Below, one piece after another: positions 10,716 to 21,804 of a stretch of DNA of 64,000 bases (position 1 is its first letter; each line of letters opens with the position of its first letter). The translations under genes and the position numbers were made by a program. The stretch lies in assembly GCA_946481345.1 (NCBI GenBank), contig CAMLMY010000005.1:31791-95790 (forward strand), given 5' to 3'. The notes under the pieces are model-generated. The model made no database searches. It saw only the letters and a list, made by a program, of their open reading frames with translations, and was not told the origin of the DNA. The stretch comes from an uncultured Gilliamella sp. (GTDB lineage Bacteria > Pseudomonadota > Gammaproteobacteria > Enterobacterales > Orbaceae).

Positions 10716-11212
10716 TATTTTTTAACCTTTTCCAATACTTTATTAGTGATATCTACCGCATCCGATGCTGATAATGTAGCTTCTGCTTTTAAAATAAGAT
10801 CGTATTTTTCTGTAGTAACAATACTTTTAACAGCTTCTTGGATTTTAGTTAATAGTTTACCCACTTCTTCTGATTCTCGTTTGCGGTAATCTGTTGTAAA
10901 TGCTTTTGCTTTATTTTCAAAATCTGAAATTGTTTTATTTAACTTTGTTTTTTCAGACGCTGATAATGTTAAACCATCTTTCTTTAAACGAGCTGCCGCA
11001 TCGCTAGCTTTCTTTTCTTCTTCACGCAATGATTTCTCTCTAGCTTCAAATTCTTTATTCAAAGCTTGCCCAACCGCTTCTCGTTGAGGCATATTTTGTA
11101 ATACAGACATTACATCAATAACACCGATTTTAACTTCTGCATTTGCCATACCAGTAAACAGTAATGCAGCACTTATACTAAGAACAGATATAATTTTTTT
11201 CACTTTCTTCAC
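10715..11212 (-). CDS. skp: Periplasmic chaperone Skp (OmpH)
   Basis: Skp is a trimeric periplasmic chaperone that holds unfolded outer-membrane proteins for BamA. The 165-residue protein has a signal peptide (about 1-25, ending near ANA), the conserved [12 protein letters not shown] strand and a long charged coiled-coil tentacle at about residues 50-130. It lies directly downstream of bamA and overlaps lpxD. Confidence 0.95.
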   Translation of the reverse strand: MKKVKKIISVLSISAALLFTGMANAEVKIGVIDVMSVLQNMPQREAVGQALNKEFEAREKSLREEEKKASDAAARLKKDGLTLSASEKTKLNKTISDFENKAKAFTTDYRKRESEEVGKLLTKIQEAVKSIVTTEKYDLILKAEATLSASDAVDITNKVLEKVKK

Positions 11213-11242
11213 CTATGTCTATTTATTAATTTTGACATGGAG

Positions 11243-13666
11243 TTACCATGTCGAACCGATATTAAATTGGAATTGTTGAGCTGAATCACCATTATATTTC
11301 TTAAGAGGTTGAGCATAAGAAAAGACTAATGGGCCTAATGGTGACATCCATTGAACAGCCAATCCTGCTGACATTCTTATGTCAGAAGGTGAACTATAAT
11401 CTGGAATATCCTTGTTCTTAAAATTCCACTCAGTATCCCATACTGTACCTGCATCAAAAAATACGGAAGTACGAATGCTATCTGTATATTTTTCTCCAGC
11501 AAATGGAGTCGGAACAATCAATTCAGTACTTGCAAATGCTAACGCATTACCGCCAACTGCATCTTTCGATCTTTTACATTTACTTGTATTATCTAAACCA
11601 CTACAACCATTGTCACTATTAAAATAAACCGCTTTAGGACCAACAGTATTGGCTTTAAAACCACGCAGTACAGTTGAACCACCAGCATAGAAGTTCTCAT
11701 AGAATGGCAACTCTTTACCACCAAAACCATCACCATAACCGAAGCGACCTCGAGCTAAGAAAACCCAATGATGTTCAGAATCAAATGGATAATAATAGGA
11801 AGCATCGGTGACTACTTTGTAGAATCGGTTATCGAATACAGGCGCAGTTACTTTTGCGCTAGCGGTCACTTTTAAACCATCAGTAGGGAAAAATCCTCGA
11901 TCCAATGAATTATACGTCCAATAAGCATTTAGTAGTAAATCATTAGTATCGAAAGAAATAGAACGTCTATTCTTCATCTTTTCGCCCATAGATTCAAAAT
12001 AACGCCACATTCCATATTGAGCTTTCATATCAGACAACTTATGATTGGCATATTCAGTACCAAAGCGAATGAAATTATTTTCGCTAATTGGAAATCCTAA
12101 ATTTGCTGATGCCCCCCATGTTTTACTTGAGTATTCTGACTCTTCATCATCATCATCTGCTTTATAAGTATTATAGTAAACACTACCACCTAAGCTTACG
12201 CCATCAACAGTAAAATAAGGATCAACAATTGAAACAGAGGCAGTTTTATCCGTATCAGTAGTGTTAATATCAAATGATACGCTATTACCGGTACCTAACC
12301 AGTTATCTTGCGAAATACCGGCATTAAAACTAACACCACTATCCGAACCGATACCCACACCAAATTTAATACTACCAGTGTTACGCTCAGAAACTTTATA
12401 AATGATATCAACTTGATCATCTATTCCTGGCACTCGTTCAGTATTCGCTTCGACAGTATCAAAAAAACCTAATCGATTTAAGCGTTCCTTACCTAACTCA
12501 ACTAGCCCGTTACTTAACCATGCGCCTTCCATTTGACGAAGCTCACGGCGGATAACACTTTCACTTGTTACTGTATTACCAACAATCTTAATATTACGAA
12601 CATAATAACGCTGTCCGACATCAACCATAACGATAAGTTTTACAGTATGTTTAGAATCATCCATTTCTGGTTGAATAATGACTCTAGGGTAAGCATAACC
12701 AAAATTAGCAAGTAAGCGTTTAACATTATCTTCGATATCGGTTATTTTCTTACCATTATATAAATCACCAACTGATACGCGCTCATTAGCTATTTTAGCG
12801 ATCGCATCTTTATGCCCAGCAAATTTTCCTTTGAAATCAAGACCAGACAACTTGTATTGTTCACCTTCATGAATATTAATTGTTACGTAAATTCCTTTTT
12901 TATCTGGCGTTAAACTAACTTGTGTGGAATCAATATTAAAACGAGCATAACCACGATTTAGATAAAAACTTTGTAATTCATCTAAATCATTAGCCAATTT
13001 TTGTTTCTGATATTTTCGATCACCAAGCATATTCCACCATGGCACTTCATCACGTAGTGAAAAACGTGAAATAAGTTCTTCTGAAGAAAATGCTTTAGCA
13101 CCAACAATATTGATTTGATCAATCAATGCCGATTTACCCTCCGCAATGACCAATTTTAAATCTGCACGATTACGAGATAATGGGGTAACTACAGCTTTAA
13201 CTTTTGCATTATACTTACCAACACTATAGTAGAAATCTTCTAAACCTTTTTCAATTGCCGAAAGCATTGTACGATCTAATGCTTCACCTTCCCGGATACC
13301 GGAGCTATCTAAATTCTTTTTCAACATATCATCTTTTACTGATTTATTACCAGAAAAAGTAATACTTGCAATAGTTGGGCGCTCTTGAACATGAACAATC
13401 AATTTATTACCATCGCGGGAAACACTGATATTATCAAAATTACCACTAGCATAAAGGGATTTGATAATACGCCCTAAGTCCGCTTCATTAACATAATCGC
13501 CAACTTGAACGGGCATTTCAAGCAATGCGGCACCAGGAGTAACTCTTTGCAAACCTTCAAATTTAATATCTTTTACTATAAAATCATCAACACAAAATGC
13601 GTTGGAACTATACATTGCTGTACCACTGAACAGCAAAGATGCTATAAGTAATTTATTTATTTTCAT
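11243..13666 (-). CDS. bamA: Outer-membrane assembly factor BamA
   Basis: BamA is the Omp85-family core of the machine that folds and inserts outer-membrane beta barrels. A signal peptide (about 1-25) is followed by five POTRA domains (about 27-420) and a C-terminal 16-strand barrel. The conserved loop-6 motif VLRGF is present (GGSTVLRGF), and the protein ends in an aromatic residue (QFNIGSTW), as outer-membrane proteins do. The rseP-bamA-skp-lpxD order is conserved. Confidence 0.98.
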   Translation of the reverse strand: MKINKLLIASLLFSGTAMYSSNAFCVDDFIVKDIKFEGLQRVTPGAALLEMPVQVGDYVNEADLGRIIKSLYASGNFDNISVSRDGNKLIVHVQERPTIASITFSGNKSVKDDMLKKNLDSSGIREGEALDRTMLSAIEKGLEDFYYSVGKYNAKVKAVVTPLSRNRADLKLVIAEGKSALIDQINIVGAKAFSSEELISRFSLRDEVPWWNMLGDRKYQKQKLANDLDELQSFYLNRGYARFNIDSTQVSLTPDKKGIYVTINIHEGEQYKLSGLDFKGKFAGHKDAIAKIANERVSVGDLYNGKKITDIEDNVKRLLANFGYAYPRVIIQPEMDDSKHTVKLIVMVDVGQRYYVRNIKIVGNTVTSESVIRRELRQMEGAWLSNGLVELGKERLNRLGFFDTVEANTERVPGIDDQVDIIYKVSERNTGSIKFGVGIGSDSGVSFNAGISQDNWLGTGNSVSFDINTTDTDKTASVSIVDPYFTVDGVSLGGSVYYNTYKADDDDEESEYSSKTWGASANLGFPISENNFIRFGTEYANHKLSDMKAQYGMWRYFESMGEKMKNRRSISFDTNDLLLNAYWTYNSLDRGFFPTDGLKVTASAKVTAPVFDNRFYKVVTDASYYYPFDSEHHWVFLARGRFGYGDGFGGKELPFYENFYAGGSTVLRGFKANTVGPKAVYFNSDNGCSGLDNTSKCKRSKDAVGGNALAFASTELIVPTPFAGEKYTDSIRTSVFFDAGTVWDTEWNFKNKDIPDYSSPSDIRMSAGLAVQWMSPLGPLVFSYAQPLKKYNGDSAQQFQFNIGSTW

Positions 13667-13691
13667 TGTAAATGTTTATAACCTCATCCCA

Positions 13692-15011
13692 TCACAATCG
13701 TAAAAAATCGTTAAATAGTGCAATTCCCATTATTAATATTAATAAAAAAAACCCTATGCGAAATAATCGTTCTTGGGTTTGTTCTGATAAGGCTTTCCCT
13801 TTTATCTTTTCAAGCAATAAAAAGACGAGTTGCCCACCATCTAATATTGGTAATGGTACAAGATTGATAACACCCAAACTTATACTAATAAATGCTAAAA
13901 AATATAAGTAAGGAGTGAAACCATAACTTGCTGTTTGCCCTGCGCTTTTTGCTATTGTTATAGGCCCTGATAAATGTTTAAGGCCAATAACACCTGTTAT
14001 TAATTGATATAGTGAACCTACAGTTACTTTTGTCGTTAATACTGTTTGTTCAATACCTTTACCTAGTCCTTCTAAAAAACCGTATTGCTTAACTACTGCC
14101 TCTGAGGAAGGATATAAACCAGCTACACCTTCACCATTTTTCTGAACTGTTGGTATTAAATCAAGATAAACTTCACTATTACCTCGCTTAATCTTTAATA
14201 CCATTGCATTCGCTTTTTTTATTTCAGCAGAAAAATCATTCCAATTTGTATAAAGATGATTATTATAACTGATAATTTCATCACCTACTTGTAACCCAGC
14301 TTTTTCTGCAGCCGATTTTGGTACAATTTTACTTACAATTGGATAAACTTCCAACGTTTTAGGAAGAAAACCAAATGCCGTAATGGATGATTCTTTCTCT
14401 ATATCAAAATTCCAATGGCTAATATCAACACTCTTTGTTACTTCTATCGGATTACCATTATTATCTGTATCAATATAAGATAAAGATACACTATTTTTAC
14501 CTAATACAGATATCAAGGCTAAATTTACATCATTCCAGCTTTTAATATTAATATTATCAATACTTTTTAACTCTGCTCCATAAGGAATATGCAATGTAGA
14601 AGCAGGAGTATTGGCGATAGTATCTTTTACTTTTACGGGATAAACCATTACTCCATTTAAAAAAATGATCCAATAAATTATCGCAGCTAAAACAAAGTTG
14701 GCAAAAGGTCCTGCGAATATAATTGCCATTTTTTGCCAGATTTTTTTTCTATTAAAAGCAAATTTCTCATCATGGATTGAAGTTTTTTTTGTATCTTCAT
14801 TGAGCATTCTAACATAACCACCAAGAGGAATCATAGCAATTACGAATTCAGTTCCGCTTGAAAATTTATGTGACCATATTTTTTTACCAAAACCAATTGA
14901 AAAGCATTCAACATGAACACCACATAAACGAGCAATAAAAAAATGCCCAAATTCATGTACAGTGACTAAAATACCCATAGTAATGATAAATAACAGCAAC
15001 GGCCAGAGCAA
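13692..15011 (-). CDS. rseP: Site-2 intramembrane zinc protease RseP
   Basis: RseP cleaves the anti-sigma factor RseA inside the inner membrane to release sigma-E and also clears signal-peptide remnants. The HEFGH zinc-binding motif lies at residues 19-23 in the first membrane segment. Two PDZ regions occupy the periplasmic middle (about 115-310), and the second metal-ligand motif LPILDGG (near 390) is in a C-terminal membrane segment. Neighbouring bamA and skp are sigma-E-linked functions. Confidence 0.97.
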   Translation of the reverse strand: MLWPLLLFIITMGILVTVHEFGHFFIARLCGVHVECFSIGFGKKIWSHKFSSGTEFVIAMIPLGGYVRMLNEDTKKTSIHDEKFAFNRKKIWQKMAIIFAGPFANFVLAAIIYWIIFLNGVMVYPVKVKDTIANTPASTLHIPYGAELKSIDNINIKSWNDVNLALISVLGKNSVSLSYIDTDNNGNPIEVTKSVDISHWNFDIEKESSITAFGFLPKTLEVYPIVSKIVPKSAAEKAGLQVGDEIISYNNHLYTNWNDFSAEIKKANAMVLKIKRGNSEVYLDLIPTVQKNGEGVAGLYPSSEAVVKQYGFLEGLGKGIEQTVLTTKVTVGSLYQLITGVIGLKHLSGPITIAKSAGQTASYGFTPYLYFLAFISISLGVINLVPLPILDGGQLVFLLLEKIKGKALSEQTQERLFRIGFFLLILIMGIALFNDFLRL

Positions 15012-15025
15012 AATATATTACCTCT

Positions 15026-15865
15026 CTATGATAAGTATAAAGATAGTACTGTAAAAATTGGAACTGCGGCTGTTAAACTGTCAATTCTATCTAAAATACC
15101 GCCATGTCCTGGTATTAAATTACCACTATCTTTAATGCCTGCCTCGCGTTTAAACATACTTTCAGTTAAATCACCTAATACTGAGACTAAGATGGCAAAA
15201 AAAGAACTGATAAAAAAAACGTTAAATTTTATATTGAATAGATTTGAACAATAAACAATCAAACTAATTAAAATCGCGACACTAACACCACCAATGAAAC
15301 CTTCTACAGTTTTACCTGGGGAAACTTTTGGGGCTAATTTTCGTTTACCAAAAGTTCGTCCAGCAAAGTAAGCTCCAGTATCTGTTGCCCATACTAACAC
15401 AAATACATATAACAACAAGATTGCGCCTGTATAACAATTTGAATGATAGTTAATGGATCTTAACGCTATCATACTAAGGAAAAATGGAACCAACGTAAAA
15501 AAGGCAAAAATTAATTTTACAGCAACGTTAGACCAATAATGTAAGGTTTTGGGATAATTTATAACTAAGAATAATGCAACTAACCACCAAATAATTGAAA
15601 GTGATAATATAATATTATACAACTTGGATTTTAGTTCCAAAGAGATTGGCATAAAATATAATAAAGCTAATATAATCGCAATAAAAAAAGCAAACATTAA
15701 TCTTGAATGCTTATTAGTAATATGTAAAAACTGAGACCACTCCCATGCAGCTATAGTGACAACAGCAATCATGATACAAGCGAATATCGACAATTGCGTA
15801 AAAAAAAGTAGAATAATCACAAGTGGAATCAGCACAATTGCTGCAAGTAATCGTTGAATTAACAT
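15026..15865 (-). CDS. cdsA: Phosphatidate cytidylyltransferase CdsA
   Basis: CdsA makes CDP-diacylglycerol from phosphatidic acid and CTP, the precursor of all phospholipids here. It is a polytopic membrane protein of 279 residues with about eight hydrophobic segments. The C-terminal family signature is present as DLTESMFKREAGIKDSGNLI and PGHGGILDRIDSL. It overlaps the end of uppS by 7 bp. Confidence 0.97.
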   Translation of the reverse strand: MLIQRLLAAIVLIPLVIILLFFTQLSIFACIMIAVVTIAAWEWSQFLHITNKHSRLMFAFFIAIILALLYFMPISLELKSKLYNIILSLSIIWWLVALFLVINYPKTLHYWSNVAVKLIFAFFTLVPFFLSMIALRSINYHSNCYTGAILLLYVFVLVWATDTGAYFAGRTFGKRKLAPKVSPGKTVEGFIGGVSVAILISLIVYCSNLFNIKFNVFFISSFFAILVSVLGDLTESMFKREAGIKDSGNLIPGHGGILDRIDSLTAAVPIFTVLSLYLS

Positions 15866-16590
15866 GAATGTTCCTCTATAGGTATACCACCAAAACGTCG
15901 CTCTCTGGTATTAAAAACATCAATTGCTTTGTCAAATAACGTTTGATTGAAGTCTGGCCATAAAACATCAGTAAAGTAAAGTTCAGAATAAGCGATCTGC
16001 CATAATAAAAAATTACTGATTCGATATTCACCACCAGTGCGAATAACTAAATCCACTTCAGGAAACTCATGCATACTCATTTCCGAGTTAAATCGTTCTT
16101 CAGTAATATCATCTAACGTTATTTTTCCATCAAAGACTTGTTTAGCCATTTTTTTAGTTGACTGTAAAATGTCCCAACGACCACCATAATTAGCAGCAAC
16201 ATTCAAAACTAATCCAGAATTATCTTTTGTTAATTGTTCTGCATTAATAATCATATTTTGCAAATCATCATTAAATTGGGAAATATCACCAATAATATTT
16301 AATCGAACATTATTTTTATGTAAACTTTTCATTTCACGATTCAAAGCATAAATAAACAAAGAAATTAAAGCAGAAACTTCATTCGCTGGGCGTTTCCAAT
16401 TTTCACTACTAAAAGCATATAGCGTTAAAACTTTTATACCAAGAGTTGCAGCATAGGTAACAATTTTACGTACGGCTTTTAAACCGGCTCTATGCCCAAC
16501 TGCGCGTAATTGTTTTCGTTGCTGTGCCCAGCGACCATTTCCATCCATAATAATCGCTACATGGTTAGGAATGTATCTTTCTTGAATCAT
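15859..16590 (-). CDS. uppS: Undecaprenyl diphosphate synthase UppS (IspU)
   Basis: This cis-prenyltransferase makes the C55 lipid carrier for peptidoglycan and other envelope polymers. The substrate-binding motif HVAIIMDGNGRWA is at about residues 10-22, with the essential Asp in MDGN. The C-terminal conserved blocks DLVIRTGGEYRISNFL and WPDF are present. The RTGGE-RISNF block matches the family RTSGE-RLSNF with conservative changes. Confidence 0.96.
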   Translation of the reverse strand: MIQERYIPNHVAIIMDGNGRWAQQRKQLRAVGHRAGLKAVRKIVTYAATLGIKVLTLYAFSSENWKRPANEVSALISLFIYALNREMKSLHKNNVRLNIIGDISQFNDDLQNMIINAEQLTKDNSGLVLNVAANYGGRWDILQSTKKMAKQVFDGKITLDDITEERFNSEMSMHEFPEVDLVIRTGGEYRISNFLLWQIAYSELYFTDVLWPDFNQTLFDKAIDVFNTRERRFGGIPIEEHSC

Positions 16591-16651
16591 GAAATATGCC
16601 GTGTCATATAAATCATTTTATCAACTTGTCATTAAATATTTGTTTAATCAC

Positions 16652-17302
16652 TTAGCGTGTTCCGTAAACAACAATAGTTTTACCATGAGCAGAAATTAAA
16701 TGTTGATCCTCAAGCATTTTTAAAATTCGACCTACAGTCTCACGAGAACATCCAACAATCTGACCTATTTCCTGACGGGTAATTTTAATTTGCATACCAT
16801 CAGGATGTGTCATGGCATCAGGTTGTTTAGCCAGATTTAATAAGGTTTGTGCAATACGACCAGCAACATCAAGAAAAGCTAAATTGCTGACTTTTTCTGA
16901 TGTTACTTGTAATCTGCTAGCCATTTGGCTCGCAAGTTTCATTAAAATATCGGGATTGACTTGAACAAGTTGCTTAAATTTTTTGTAAGAGATTTCAGCA
17001 ACTTCACAACTTGTTTTTGCTTTAACCCAAGCGCTTCGCTCTGTTCCTTCTTCAAAAAGACCTAATTCACCTAAAAATTGATTCTGATTTAAATAAGATA
17101 ATATCATTTCATTACCTTCATCATCTTTAATCAATACGGCTACAGAGCCTTTTACAATATAATAGAGAGTTTCTGCTTTCTCACCTTGATGAATAAGGGT
17201 ACTTTTAGCTGGATACTTATGAATATGGCAATGAGATAAAAACCACTCTAATGTTGTATCCGTTTGCTGTTTACCAATCATTATTCCTTCCTCTCCATTC
17301 AA
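16652..17302 (-). CDS. crp: cAMP receptor protein Crp
   Basis: Crp is the cAMP-responsive global regulator of carbon use. An N-terminal cyclic-nucleotide-binding fold has the phosphate-binding motif [20 protein letters not shown] at about residues 72-91. The C-terminal winged helix has the recognition helix in [20 protein letters not shown] (about 175-195). Crp usually begins at a sequence like the internal [15 protein letters not shown] (residue 7), so the start at position 17284 is an alternative and gives 210 residues, the E. coli length. Confidence 0.96.
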   Translation of the reverse strand: MNGEEGIMIGKQQTDTTLEWFLSHCHIHKYPAKSTLIHQGEKAETLYYIVKGSVAVLIKDDEGNEMILSYLNQNQFLGELGLFEEGTERSAWVKAKTSCEVAEISYKKFKQLVQVNPDILMKLASQMASRLQVTSEKVSNLAFLDVAGRIAQTLLNLAKQPDAMTHPDGMQIKITRQEIGQIVGCSRETVGRILKMLEDQHLISAHGKTIVVYGTR

Positions 17303-17370
17303 TTTACAACTTACACACTATAACAAAGTTGAACAATAAATCATATACTAAGCAATAAGGATTTTAGCCA

Positions 17371-17577
17371 TTATTTAACAAGTCTAATATCAACTGTTTG
17401 GTGTAACTCAGACCAAAAGATTGCCACAGTTCCATCAAGTAACTGAGATTTTACTTGAGTAACCTTTTCTTGGAGGGATTTTTCTTGTAAACCATAATCG
17501 GTACCTTCACGTAACACAAAGGATTCAATTATGTTATCTAACGTTTGTGGATTAAGATTTTGCCAAGGAATAATCAT
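17371..17577 (-). CDS. yheU: YheU family small protein (UPF0270)
   Basis: A 68-residue cytosolic protein matching the YheU/UPF0270 family: start [33 protein letters not shown] and a C-terminal segment with [14 protein letters not shown]. Function is unknown in all species I know. In enterics yheU also lies near crp. Recognised from conserved sequence. Confidence 0.88.
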   Translation of the reverse strand: MIIPWQNLNPQTLDNIIESFVLREGTDYGLQEKSLQEKVTQVKSQLLDGTVAIFWSELHQTVDIRLVK

Positions 17578-17900
17578 GATAAATTAATATTATTTGGGAT
17601 TATTAGCATTCTAAAGCATCCATTTAAAAATAAGAAGAATCATTTCACTTTTTAATTTTATTTGACTAATAATCGTGAGGTTAAATCATATAATAAAGTT
17701 ATATAAACTATCTTAAAAACTAAAAATATAAGTTTTTATCATTCATAACATTATAATGTACCGATTTATTTTCATTCAAATGATTTACATAAACCATACA
17801 TGAATAAATATTTTTTAGTAATAAAGAAAAACCACTCATATGAGTGGTTTTAACAATATTTTAAGCAATTATTATTACTTATAAAAATACCAACTTATAT
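17578..17900. other. Intergenic gap of 323 bp
   Basis: AT-rich with no credible ORF. It holds the terminator of the downstream minus-strand gene at 17827-17852 and presumably the yheU promoter; no strong promoter could be picked out. Confidence 0.6.
17827..17852 (-). terminator. Intrinsic terminator after the adhesin partner gene
   Basis: A perfect palindrome, AAAACCACTCAT/ATGAGTGGTTTT, lies about 50 bp after the stop codon of the gene at 17901-18947 and ends in a T-run on both strands. Confidence 0.82.
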
Positions 17901-18947
17901 TTACTCGTTAGTTGTAACTTTCAATCTATAACCTTGAGCACCAGCTTTATAGGTTGTGTTATAAATTGAGTTATGATTTGCTGTTTCGCTACCTAAGAAA
18001 ATAGTATCACCATCAGATGTTGTCTTGGTTACACCATTTGTTAAATCTTCATCAACGGCAGCAACTGATTCATATTCACCGTCAAGTTTCCATTTAAATG
18101 TGTATGCTGAAGTTTTAATTAACTCACCATCATCAATACTGCCGTTTTTATCAACATCATTCCATACTACAGCACTGAATTTATCACCATATTTAGGGTT
18201 AGTTGCACCAGCTGCAGCATAATCAACTTTAGTATCTAAGTTACCGTGTTCGTCGTATTTGAAGATACCAACTTTAAAGGTAGAACTAACAATTGGACCT
18301 TTACCTGGTGCTTGATCACCTGGACCTGCTGGTGTTGAAGGTGGTGTAGTTGGTTCTGCCTCTCCTGGATTTGTAACAACTGGATCCGCTGATGACCAAA
18401 CATCAGAAACATTTAACCAATGGTTTTTGCTAGGTGCACCAAAGTCAGTACGTTCTTGTAATTTAAAACCAATTTGATCTACACCCGCAAATTTATCATC
18501 AATTTGAAATATAATATAACCGAGTTGAACACCATCTGTATTTGCTTCAGATTTAGTGGTAATAGATTTAAGATCATTAGTTTTTATCTCTTGCCAATCG
18601 CCATAATTGCCAGAAGCATCTTTAGTTCTTGTAAAAACAGTAAGTGATTCTTGGATACTTTTAGTATCTACATCACCATCTTTGTCGAGCAAACGATATG
18701 AAATTTTCATCCAGTCACCGACTTTAACATTGTCATTTGCTCCAATTTCAGTGTTACCATCAGAATCAGTAGTAAATGTTACGGTAACAGTTTGAGCGGT
18801 AACCTCACCATTTAATTTGGAAAGAACAGGTGCACTACCTTGTATATAATCGTTAGTTGTTGCAGTTAATGTTGCAAAAGCGCTACTTGATGCATAACCT
18901 GCTAATAACAAGCCAAATGCAATTTTTTTGATTGTTAAATTTTTCAT
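17901..18947 (-). CDS. Exported protein, probable SinI-type partner of the adjacent inverse autotransporter
   Basis: A 348-residue protein with a clear signal peptide (residues 1-25, cleavage after SAFA). An N-terminal domain of about 170 residues looks like an all-beta surface module (KVGDWMKISYRLLDKDGDVD). A Pro/Gly/Thr-rich linker at about 190-215 and a second beta-rich domain follow. It sits 157 bp downstream of an intimin-like gene on the same strand. Small exported proteins described as SinI-family, autotransporter-associated occur in that position, and the match to that family is from memory. No membrane anchor or catalytic motif is visible. Confidence 0.6.
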   Translation of the reverse strand: MKNLTIKKIAFGLLLAGYASSSAFATLTATTNDYIQGSAPVLSKLNGEVTAQTVTVTFTTDSDGNTEIGANDNVKVGDWMKISYRLLDKDGDVDTKSIQESLTVFTRTKDASGNYGDWQEIKTNDLKSITTKSEANTDGVQLGYIIFQIDDKFAGVDQIGFKLQERTDFGAPSKNHWLNVSDVWSSADPVVTNPGEAEPTTPPSTPAGPGDQAPGKGPIVSSTFKVGIFKYDEHGNLDTKVDYAAAGATNPKYGDKFSAVVWNDVDKNGSIDDGELIKTSAYTFKWKLDGEYESVAAVDEDLTNGVTKTTSDGDTIFLGSETANHNSIYNTTYKAGAQGYRLKVTTNE

Positions 18948-19104
18948 GTTTAACTTCCTATTTTTATTTTTAAATTAAATATGTTGTATTGATTTGAATA
19001 CAACACTTTTGTTGGTGTTCCCAAATATAGACCACCGAAATCATTCGTTAGCCTAAAACCTATAACTATACTTTTATATCACCTGAACAATACACACTAA
19101 CTAA

Positions 19105-21804
19105 TTAGTTATAATCTGTAATCGTTACTTGCAATTTAAAACCTTGATCCCCCGCACATGCTAATGGTGAAGGTATAACCGATGGTTGTAAATCCAAATG
19201 AGCAGGTGCATTAGCAACAGCATCAATACCTTTACCTGCTGATGCATAACTCAACGTTTTCTTACTTCTTATCTTGTAATTTGCATTAGGTCCCATAGCA
19301 ACATTAAACCAAGGACCATTTGGATTTTGTGCATGACCTGGTAACGGAGAAGTTGCGGCACTGCCAGGACAAGCCTCTTCATTGGATCCAACAAGTGACC
19401 AAACAACAAACGGATCTTTAAGTTCCTGACCATTAACATCATAACCTTTCACATGATATTTACTATCAACTTTCCATTCTTTAATAGCATTTGGATCAAA
19501 CTGCAATGAATTACCTGTGCTTGTAGCCACTAATACACCACCCTCTTGGTAAACTTTAATGGTATTAGCTTGTCCACCCGTAAAATTAACGGTAGCTTTA
19601 TTAAAGGAAGTTCCAAATCTATCAACAGTAATTGCAAAATCAACAGCACCAGCGAGATTAGAAGCAACATCTAAAATGTAGCTATCCCCAACTACTTCAA
19701 TATTAGCAGCCGTTGCAGCATTAGAAGATACTTTATGTCCCATCTTAACTTTTTCAAAACCTTTTACAATGACACAAGGTTCCTGTGATGGGCAGGCATC
19801 CACATTACCCGATGTACCGTCAATTAAAGCTACTTTTTTACCATTGCTTGTAGCTGACCACCCTTTTAATACTGATGCAAAATTATCAGGTATGCTATCC
19901 ATTACTTCTTCATCACTAAAACCATCTACGTCGTTTTCAGAAGTAATAGAACCGATGTCTACTTTAGGCTTAACTAATGTTGCAAAAATAGTAATTGCGC
20001 TTTGGCCATCCGCAGGTCTGCTAGCCATTGAAGCCTTATTTCCGTTTTCATCTACTACCCAAACCCCAACTTTACGCGTATTTAGATTTGGTAATACTTC
20101 AAATGAAATCGAGTTAGATGTTGCAGATTTACCTTTTTCGTCTGTAACTGTTACGGCTAACGTATATTTACCCTTGGTACTTATAGGACGACGTTGACCA
20201 TTAGAATCAACATAATTAGGTGCGACAATTTTCCAATTGTTAATATTGGCATTAGGCGTTAACCAGTTAGAAGAACCACAGGTTCCTGTTGCAAAACAAA
20301 AGAAACCACCGCCCGCATCAATTTCCATCATATCACCAGACCATGAGACACTGCGTATACCTTTAGCATTATGAACGCCAATGCTGACATCATAAGACTC
20401 ACCTTCCAATAATTGCAGTGATTCAAGTCCCAAATCAACACTCATTTTCTTTTCTTTATATTCAAGAACAATGTAATTATTACGATCGACAAGATCATAA
20501 CGACTACCTTTAACTGATCGAGCGGCTTGAACCATATCAGGATCTAATTGGTCTTTTAAAGGCATTCCGATACGGTAGTTCATGGTCAATTCTGCTTTAG
20601 TTTCTTTATTACTATCTTGACCGCGTTTATGTTCAGCTTTTACCGTAAATAGAGGGACTGGTGTATAATCAATACCCGCAGTTATAGCTCTAGGATCCTT
20701 TTGTAAATTATCTTTACCAAATAATGCTACTTTATCACCATAGTATTGTTCATACATCAATGAACCACCTAAGTGTGGGTATTGTGGTAAGTATCCTTGG
20801 AAACGCACATCAAAACCTCTTGCTGCACGTTCTAAATAATCATCAAAATCCCTTGAGTTTTTCCAATCAGATAAAGGGTGATAATAGTTAATGGCAAACT
20901 TCATATAGTCTGTCCAAGCTTCAGCACCAATACCCAAACGGTTATGAGAGCGTTGAAAATCGTGGTCTAAAAATACGTTATAGCCTAATAACCATGTTTT
21001 ATCAGCTACATCCCAACGTTGTCCAATACCGAAGTTACCAATACGTCGATTATGCTCATATTCTTGAAACGATAATTGAGTAAAGATCAAAGTATCTTCG
21101 GTGTCGTACCATGGGCTAAATAATTTAGCATTGATATTATTAAATGAACCGGTGTCACTTATATCAAACTGTAATTGCGCTGTACCAAATTGCCCTAAAA
21201 AATCTTGTGCAGCACCTTTTAGTGGATCAACAACTTGGTTTCTTACACTATTACGGACATAATTTTCAGCATAATCTTTTGCTTTATTTTTTACATGCCC
21301 AGAGATGCCACCATTTTCAGAAGAGGTGATTTGTTTCCAATCTTGAGTAGCTAAAGTCTGTAAAGTTGATGCAACTTGACTTGCTAAAGCATCTTTATCA
21401 GCTTTAACGTCATAATTATCATCCGAACCTAATTTAGGTAAATGAGCATATTTATCTTGAGTATCAGAATCTGATTTTTTCAGTGCAGGCAATATTGGAG
21501 AATTCTCAGGGAGCACTAAACGCTCTCCGACTTCTACCATATCTTTTTTGTCATAACGCCCAGCATTCATCTCTCTTAATTCTGAGACAGAGACGCCACT
21601 TAAAAGTGCTATTTGATATAAGCTACGTTGTTGGTTATTAACCATTTCACGTACTTTGGTACCATCTTTTAACTCGATCACTTTATTACTATCAACAGCT
21701 GTTACTGTTTCAGAAACAGTATCATCGGCTGCCCAACTCATCTGGCAGCCTAAAGCCATGATAATTAGTGTAGAGATAACTTTTAAATTAAGATTATTTC
21801 TCAT
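19105..21804 (-). CDS. Intimin/invasin-like inverse autotransporter adhesin (SinH-like)
   Basis: Type Ve secreted adhesin of 899 residues. It has a signal peptide (1-25), a periplasmic LysM-like peptidoglycan-binding module at about 52-100 (SLYQIALLSGVSVSELREMN, GERLVLP), a helical linker, and a 12-strand beta barrel at about 190-430 with typical inverse-autotransporter motifs (WDVADKTWLLGYNVFLDHD, HNRLGIGAEAW). The passenger region (about 470-899) looks like several Ig-like domains (YDVSIGVHNAKGIRSVSWSG, YTLAVTVTDEKGKSATS). Paired cysteines occur in the passenger. Role: adherence to host tissue or other cells, by family inference. Confidence 0.88.
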   Translation of the reverse strand: MRNNLNLKVISTLIIMALGCQMSWAADDTVSETVTAVDSNKVIELKDGTKVREMVNNQQRSLYQIALLSGVSVSELREMNAGRYDKKDMVEVGERLVLPENSPILPALKKSDSDTQDKYAHLPKLGSDDNYDVKADKDALASQVASTLQTLATQDWKQITSSENGGISGHVKNKAKDYAENYVRNSVRNQVVDPLKGAAQDFLGQFGTAQLQFDISDTGSFNNINAKLFSPWYDTEDTLIFTQLSFQEYEHNRRIGNFGIGQRWDVADKTWLLGYNVFLDHDFQRSHNRLGIGAEAWTDYMKFAINYYHPLSDWKNSRDFDDYLERAARGFDVRFQGYLPQYPHLGGSLMYEQYYGDKVALFGKDNLQKDPRAITAGIDYTPVPLFTVKAEHKRGQDSNKETKAELTMNYRIGMPLKDQLDPDMVQAARSVKGSRYDLVDRNNYIVLEYKEKKMSVDLGLESLQLLEGESYDVSIGVHNAKGIRSVSWSGDMMEIDAGGGFFCFATGTCGSSNWLTPNANINNWKIVAPNYVDSNGQRRPISTKGKYTLAVTVTDEKGKSATSNSISFEVLPNLNTRKVGVWVVDENGNKASMASRPADGQSAITIFATLVKPKVDIGSITSENDVDGFSDEEVMDSIPDNFASVLKGWSATSNGKKVALIDGTSGNVDACPSQEPCVIVKGFEKVKMGHKVSSNAATAANIEVVGDSYILDVASNLAGAVDFAITVDRFGTSFNKATVNFTGGQANTIKVYQEGGVLVATSTGNSLQFDPNAIKEWKVDSKYHVKGYDVNGQELKDPFVVWSLVGSNEEACPGSAATSPLPGHAQNPNGPWFNVAMGPNANYKIRSKKTLSYASAGKGIDAVANAPAHLDLQPSVIPSPLACAGDQGFKLQVTITDYN

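Noticed and set aside
19769..20197. 142-codon + strand ORF
   Set aside because: Antisense to the adhesin passenger domain; composition follows the real gene's codon pattern.
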